Notes under the pieces: model-generated
The model's database searches: none
Told to the model about the DNA's origin: nothing
The model's input: only the letters and a program-made list of their open reading frames with translations
Position numbers and translations under genes: made by a program
In this document: piece after piece, positions 60,646 through 64,000 of the stretch
How the letters are laid out: the number at the start of each line of letters is the position of its first letter
How positions within the stretch are numbered: position 1 is the first letter of the stretch
DNA from: Pedobacter cryoconitis
Lineage (GTDB): Bacteria; Bacteroidota; Bacteroidia; Sphingobacteriales; Sphingobacteriaceae
Assembly: GCF_014200605.1 (NCBI RefSeq)
Contig: NZ_JACHCE010000004.1
Coordinates: 261,619-325,618, forward strand
DNA length: 64,000 nucleotides
Direction of reading: 5' to 3'

Positions 60646-63600
60646 ATGAAAAGAAAATTACTGATTCTTATGCTTTTTATTGGCTGTGTACTCAGTGCAG
60701 CAGCCCAGGAAAAGCATATCAAAGGAGTGGTCAGGGATGCTAAAACCCAGCAGAAGCTTCCCCTATCCACCATTACAATTAAAATGAAGGGAGCTGATCC
60801 TACTAAAATGATCACGGATGATAAAGGTAATTTTAGTCTGAACATTGTAAAAGGAGCCGTTGTAGAAGCAAGCTATATTGGGTTTATTCCAAAACAAATT
60901 ACGGTAAGTGATACCACCACTGTTCTCTCCTTTTTACTGGAGGATGCGAATAATCTTTCTGAAGTGGTTGTGATTGGTTACGGAAAAGAAAAGCGTACCG
61001 ATCTGACCAGTTCCGTTTCAAGTATCTCGGCGCAGGAAATCTCAGAATTACCAGTAACTAACCTGGCAAGTGCGCTGGCTTCAAGAACCCCGGGACTGGA
61101 AATCAGGGGAACGGGCTACCGGCCAGGTGCAGGTACTTCTGTCAATGTAAGAGGGATTAACTCCATTACGCAAAGCGAAGGCCCGCTCTTTATTGTTGAT
61201 GGTGTTGCTTTAGTTGGCGATATCAGGAACATTAACCCCAATGACATCCAGTCTGTAGAGATTCTGAAAGATGCCGCTGCTGCAGGTATTTATGGCTCCA
61301 GAGCTGCAGCTGGTGTAATCATTGTGACCACTAAAAAGGGGAAAGCAGGTGTATCTACTGTTGATTTTGATGTTTATTATGGCATACAAAAACCTGTCAC
61401 TACCTATAAAATGCTTAACGGAGAGCAATATGCCAATTTAAGACGTGTTGCTATGTTTGATGCCGATCCTGTGACTTTTCCAATAGGCACATCGGATGCC
61501 AAATTGTTTAACAAATATGAGTTGGAAAGCATTGCTAACGGCTATAAAACCTACGACTGGCAAAAAGCAATTACCCGCCAGAACGCACCTATGCAGAACT
61601 ATTCCATTTCAGTATCTAACGGAACAGCAAAAAACAAAGTCTATTTTAGTGCAAACTACCTGAACCAGGATGGTATACTGATCAATACTGGTTACAAAAA
61701 ATACGGCACATTCTTTAGCCTGGAATCTACCCTATCAGATAAATTGAAATTAGGTGGTTCCATGAATTTAACACATGACGAAACCAGAAATGGTACTGAC
61801 AATCAATTCAGACAATCCTTAACTCAAAGTCCGTTAATGCCTATTTATGGTGAAGACGGCCAACCTCTGGTGATTACAGACAATAGTACAGGTACACTGA
61901 CTATCCGTAATCCTTTAACTTCTGCACTTTACAGTGTAAATAACAGTAATACCAACCGCAGCAATGGCAACTTATACATGGAATTTACCCCTATTAAATC
62001 TTTGCTGCTGCGTTCCAGTCTTGGTGTGGACATTTATGAAGGAGAAACTGGAAAATATTATCCCCGCAATACGGGAGAAGGTTTTAGTACAAATGGTTTT
62101 GGAGAGATTTACAAATATAAATCAACGGATGTCTTATGGGAAAACACAGCTACTTATAGCTTTACGGCTAAAAATCACGAATTAAACGTGTTGGGTGGTT
62201 TTACTTTTGAGCGGCACCAGAATACTGCCACAGACATGCAGGGTACACAATTCCCTACTGACCTGTTATCTTATAAAAATATTGGCAGTGCCGGAATCAA
62301 ACTCCAGGACAATTCAAATTATGACGGATGGTCTGTCAGATCGCTGCTGGCCAGGGCTATTTATAAATACAAGGGCCGTTATATAGTGAACGTTACTGCC
62401 CGTCAGGATGGATCGTCCCGTTTCGGGCAAAACAATAAGTTTGGCTTTTTCCCCTCAGCAAGTTTAGCCTGGAGAATTATCGATGAGCCATTTATCGGCT
62501 ATAAATTTCATACAATATTCAGTGATCTGAAATTAAGATTAAGTTATGGTTTAATTGGCAATCAGAACCTGCCTTATGACGCTATCTATACCCGTTATAA
62601 TCAATCTCAATACCCTTTTAACGGTTCATCGGCAACAAGTGGGTACCAGATTGGCGGTAATGCAGGAAACGAATCTTTAGAATGGGAACGCCAGCACCAG
62701 TTTAACATCGGTACTGACATTGCTTTATTCAATAACAAAGTGCAGTTCAGTGCTGATGTCTATAATAAGAAAATCAGCAGTTTACTACTTCCTTTTACCC
62801 TTGCACCTTCTTCTGGATTTTATAATGAACAGATCAATGTGGCAGCAATGAACACAAAAGGTATTGATCTTGCGTTGAAAGTTACCCCGGTTCAAACGAA
62901 AAACTTTACCTGGCAGGCTTCACTGAACTGGTCAAAGTATGAAAGTAAAGTGACTAAATTATTTCCGGGACGCGATTCTATCAACCTGGCTTTAAGGGTC
63001 GGGCTCCCTCCTTCAGGAACTTTTGTGAATTATGTTTATGATGGTTTATATCAGCAGGGAGATGATTTTAAATTGAATCCTAATGGTAAACCAGGAGATA
63101 TCAAGATTAAAGATGTAAATGGGGACGGTAAAATTACACCACTCGACCAGGTCGTGGTTGGCTCCAGTATTCCTAAAGGATGGGGCGGTTTCTGGAATTA
63201 TTTCAAATACAAAAACCTGTCTGTGACCATATTTACAACTTACCAATATGGTCATCAATTAAATAACCTGACTTATACCAACCTCACTTATTATAATGCA
63301 GCCGACGGCAATACCAGTAATGTAACTGTAGAAGGTGCAAATTACTGGACACCACAAAACACCAATACGAATATCCCCCGTCCAAATGCTTTTGGCAGTT
63401 CTTTAAAGACTTTACCCGCTGGCCCCGGTGGTCCGGGAAATTCTGAGGGCGGCTCCAGTTATTCGATACAGAATGCAAATTATATACGCATCAAGAACAT
63501 TTCATTAGGCTATGATATCCCTTCCAAATTCTTACAGAAACTCAAAGTAAGGCACCTGAACATTTATGCACAGGCTATTGAGCCATTCCTGTTTACCAAA

Positions 63601-63699
63601 TACAAAGGATTAGACCCTGATATAGCAGGTAGTTCAGGAACAAATGAGAACTATCCAAGATACCGGACTTTCTTGCTGGGTGCAAAATTAGGCTTATAA
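60646..63699 (+). CDS. susC: SusC-family TonB-dependent outer-membrane transporter
   Basis: I chose the ATG at 60646, which gives a signal peptide MKRKLLILMLFIGCVLSAAAQ; the frame is open from 60562, but that adds 28 unlikely residues. About 1017 residues. An N-terminal CarboxypepD_reg domain (KHIKGVVRDAKTQQKLP) precedes the TonB box, the plug with VVVIGYGKEKRTDLTSSV, the SusC hallmark SVEILKDAAAAGIYGSRAAAGVIIVTTKKG and a beta-barrel ending in LGAKLGL. Length fits the family. SusC/SusD pairs import glycans or other large nutrients. The susD-like gene follows within 17 bases. Confidence 0.93.
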   Translation: MKRKLLILMLFIGCVLSAAAQEKHIKGVVRDAKTQQKLPLSTITIKMKGADPTKMITDDKGNFSLNIVKGAVVEASYIGFIPKQITVSDTTTVLSFLLEDANNLSEVVVIGYGKEKRTDLTSSVSSISAQEISELPVTNLASALASRTPGLEIRGTGYRPGAGTSVNVRGINSITQSEGPLFIVDGVALVGDIRNINPNDIQSVEILKDAAAAGIYGSRAAAGVIIVTTKKGKAGVSTVDFDVYYGIQKPVTTYKMLNGEQYANLRRVAMFDADPVTFPIGTSDAKLFNKYELESIANGYKTYDWQKAITRQNAPMQNYSISVSNGTAKNKVYFSANYLNQDGILINTGYKKYGTFFSLESTLSDKLKLGGSMNLTHDETRNGTDNQFRQSLTQSPLMPIYGEDGQPLVITDNSTGTLTIRNPLTSALYSVNNSNTNRSNGNLYMEFTPIKSLLLRSSLGVDIYEGETGKYYPRNTGEGFSTNGFGEIYKYKSTDVLWENTATYSFTAKNHELNVLGGFTFERHQNTATDMQGTQFPTDLLSYKNIGSAGIKLQDNSNYDGWSVRSLLARAIYKYKGRYIVNVTARQDGSSRFGQNNKFGFFPSASLAWRIIDEPFIGYKFHTIFSDLKLRLSYGLIGNQNLPYDAIYTRYNQSQYPFNGSSATSGYQIGGNAGNESLEWERQHQFNIGTDIALFNNKVQFSADVYNKKISSLLLPFTLAPSSGFYNEQINVAAMNTKGIDLALKVTPVQTKNFTWQASLNWSKYESKVTKLFPGRDSINLALRVGLPPSGTFVNYVYDGLYQQGDDFKLNPNGKPGDIKIKDVNGDGKITPLDQVVVGSSIPKGWGGFWNYFKYKNLSVTIFTTYQYGHQLNNLTYTNLTYYNAADGNTSNVTVEGANYWTPQNTNTNIPRPNAFGSSLKTLPAGPGGPGNSEGGSSYSIQNANYIRIKNISLGYDIPSKFLQKLKVRHLNIYAQAIEPFLFTKYKGLDPDIAGSSGTNENYPRYRTFLLGAKLGL

Positions 63700-63716
63700 C
63701 ATTTAAAGACAGTCAC

Positions 63717-64000
63717 ATGAAATTTTTCAATAACAGATTAAATACAGTTTTGATTATACTGATTACCAGCACACTGGTAATGGTTATGGGGAGTTGCCGG
63801 AAAGCACTGGATTATACGCCCGAAGTTTTTCTGGGCGCAGAACAGGTTTATAAAGACCAGCCTGGCGCTATCGCTGGTATAACAGGTATATACAAACAAC
63901 TACAGAGCTTAAAATCTTCGGATTATGCGCTGATCGGAATTATTGGTACTGATGAAGCCCGCTGCACCTACCAAAGTCAGGGATATGGAGCTTATTGGGC
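63717..64000 (+). CDS. susD: SusD-family outer-membrane lipoprotein (3' partial)
   Basis: The visible 94 codons begin MKFFNNRLNTVLIILITS and carry the lipobox VMGSC near residue 27-31. After it come the SusD-type start (RKALDYTPEVFLGAEQVYKDQ) and a helix GAIAGITGIYKQL typical of the first TPR repeats. The gene continues past the window. It partners the susC gene upstream for glycan capture at the cell surface. Confidence 0.85.
   Translation, partial: MKFFNNRLNTVLIILITSTLVMVMGSCRKALDYTPEVFLGAEQVYKDQPGAIAGITGIYKQLQSLKSSDYALIGIIGTDEARCTYQSQGYGAYW

Overview
The window looks like chromosomal DNA from a member of the Bacteroidota, most likely a Pedobacter-like Sphingobacteriaceae. The reasons are a SusC/SusD pair at the right edge, many AraC-type regulators, several LxxC-type lipoproteins, glycoside hydrolases of GH92, GH26 and GH114 type, and a BfmA/MobB (DUF5712) mobilisation module that is typical of this phylum. 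Taxonomy is inferred from gene content only.

Positions 1 to about 12,860 are an integrated mobilisable element. Its left part has two small genes, a MobB-like relaxase, a BfmA/BtgA protein, a candidate oriT, two small DNA-binding proteins and a coiled-coil protein. The cargo is anti-phage-like. A SIR2 plus HerA/DUF87 pair lies on the minus strand. A divergent three-gene plus-strand operon follows: a GHKL ATPase with a C-terminal PD-(D/E)xK-like domain, a dGTPase-type HD hydrolase, and a polyA-polymerase/CCA-type nucleotidyltransferase. The element appears to end at a fragment of a tRNA-Ser 3' end (12831-12858), followed directly by a terminator. This is what integration into a tRNA 3' end leaves behind. 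No integrase is in the window, so the left end must lie upstream. A decayed IS1182-type transposase and about 0.9 kb of degenerate DNA with 10- and 11-nt tandem repeats separate the element from the flanking chromosome.

Positions 15.3 to 46.8 kb carry accessory chromosomal genes. They include AraC and Crp regulators, medium-chain dehydrogenases, a GH92 mannosidase, an M61 peptidase, and an operon of nitronate monooxygenase, a small protein and an isochorismatase-like hydrolase. The hydrolase has an in-frame stop 30 codons before its natural end. Next come YceI and a Crp gene reduced to its two ends, then an Asp-nucleophile alpha/beta hydrolase, MFS and LysR genes, and a cupin. YceI and the cupin share the same Crp operator-promoter layout. 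After these come a GH26 enzyme, an RsbQ-like hydrolase with a PAS kinase, and a LodA/LodB quinoprotein oxidase pair. A VanX-like dipeptidase, a sialate esterase and ArsR and TetR regulators complete the block.

Positions 47 to 55 kb hold secreted and toxin-like genes. One encodes an exported ribosome-inactivating protein of the ricin/Shiga A-chain type with the expected catalytic residues. Another encodes a Cry-like helical toxin joined to a jacalin-like beta domain. Around them are a GH114-type lipoprotein, an OmpW-like barrel and small lipoproteins.

Positions 55 to 64 kb hold AraC/SDR pairs and the start of a SusC/SusD uptake locus that runs off the right edge. No CRISPR array, rRNA or complete tRNA was seen. 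Coordinates of motifs were counted by hand, and no homology search was run.
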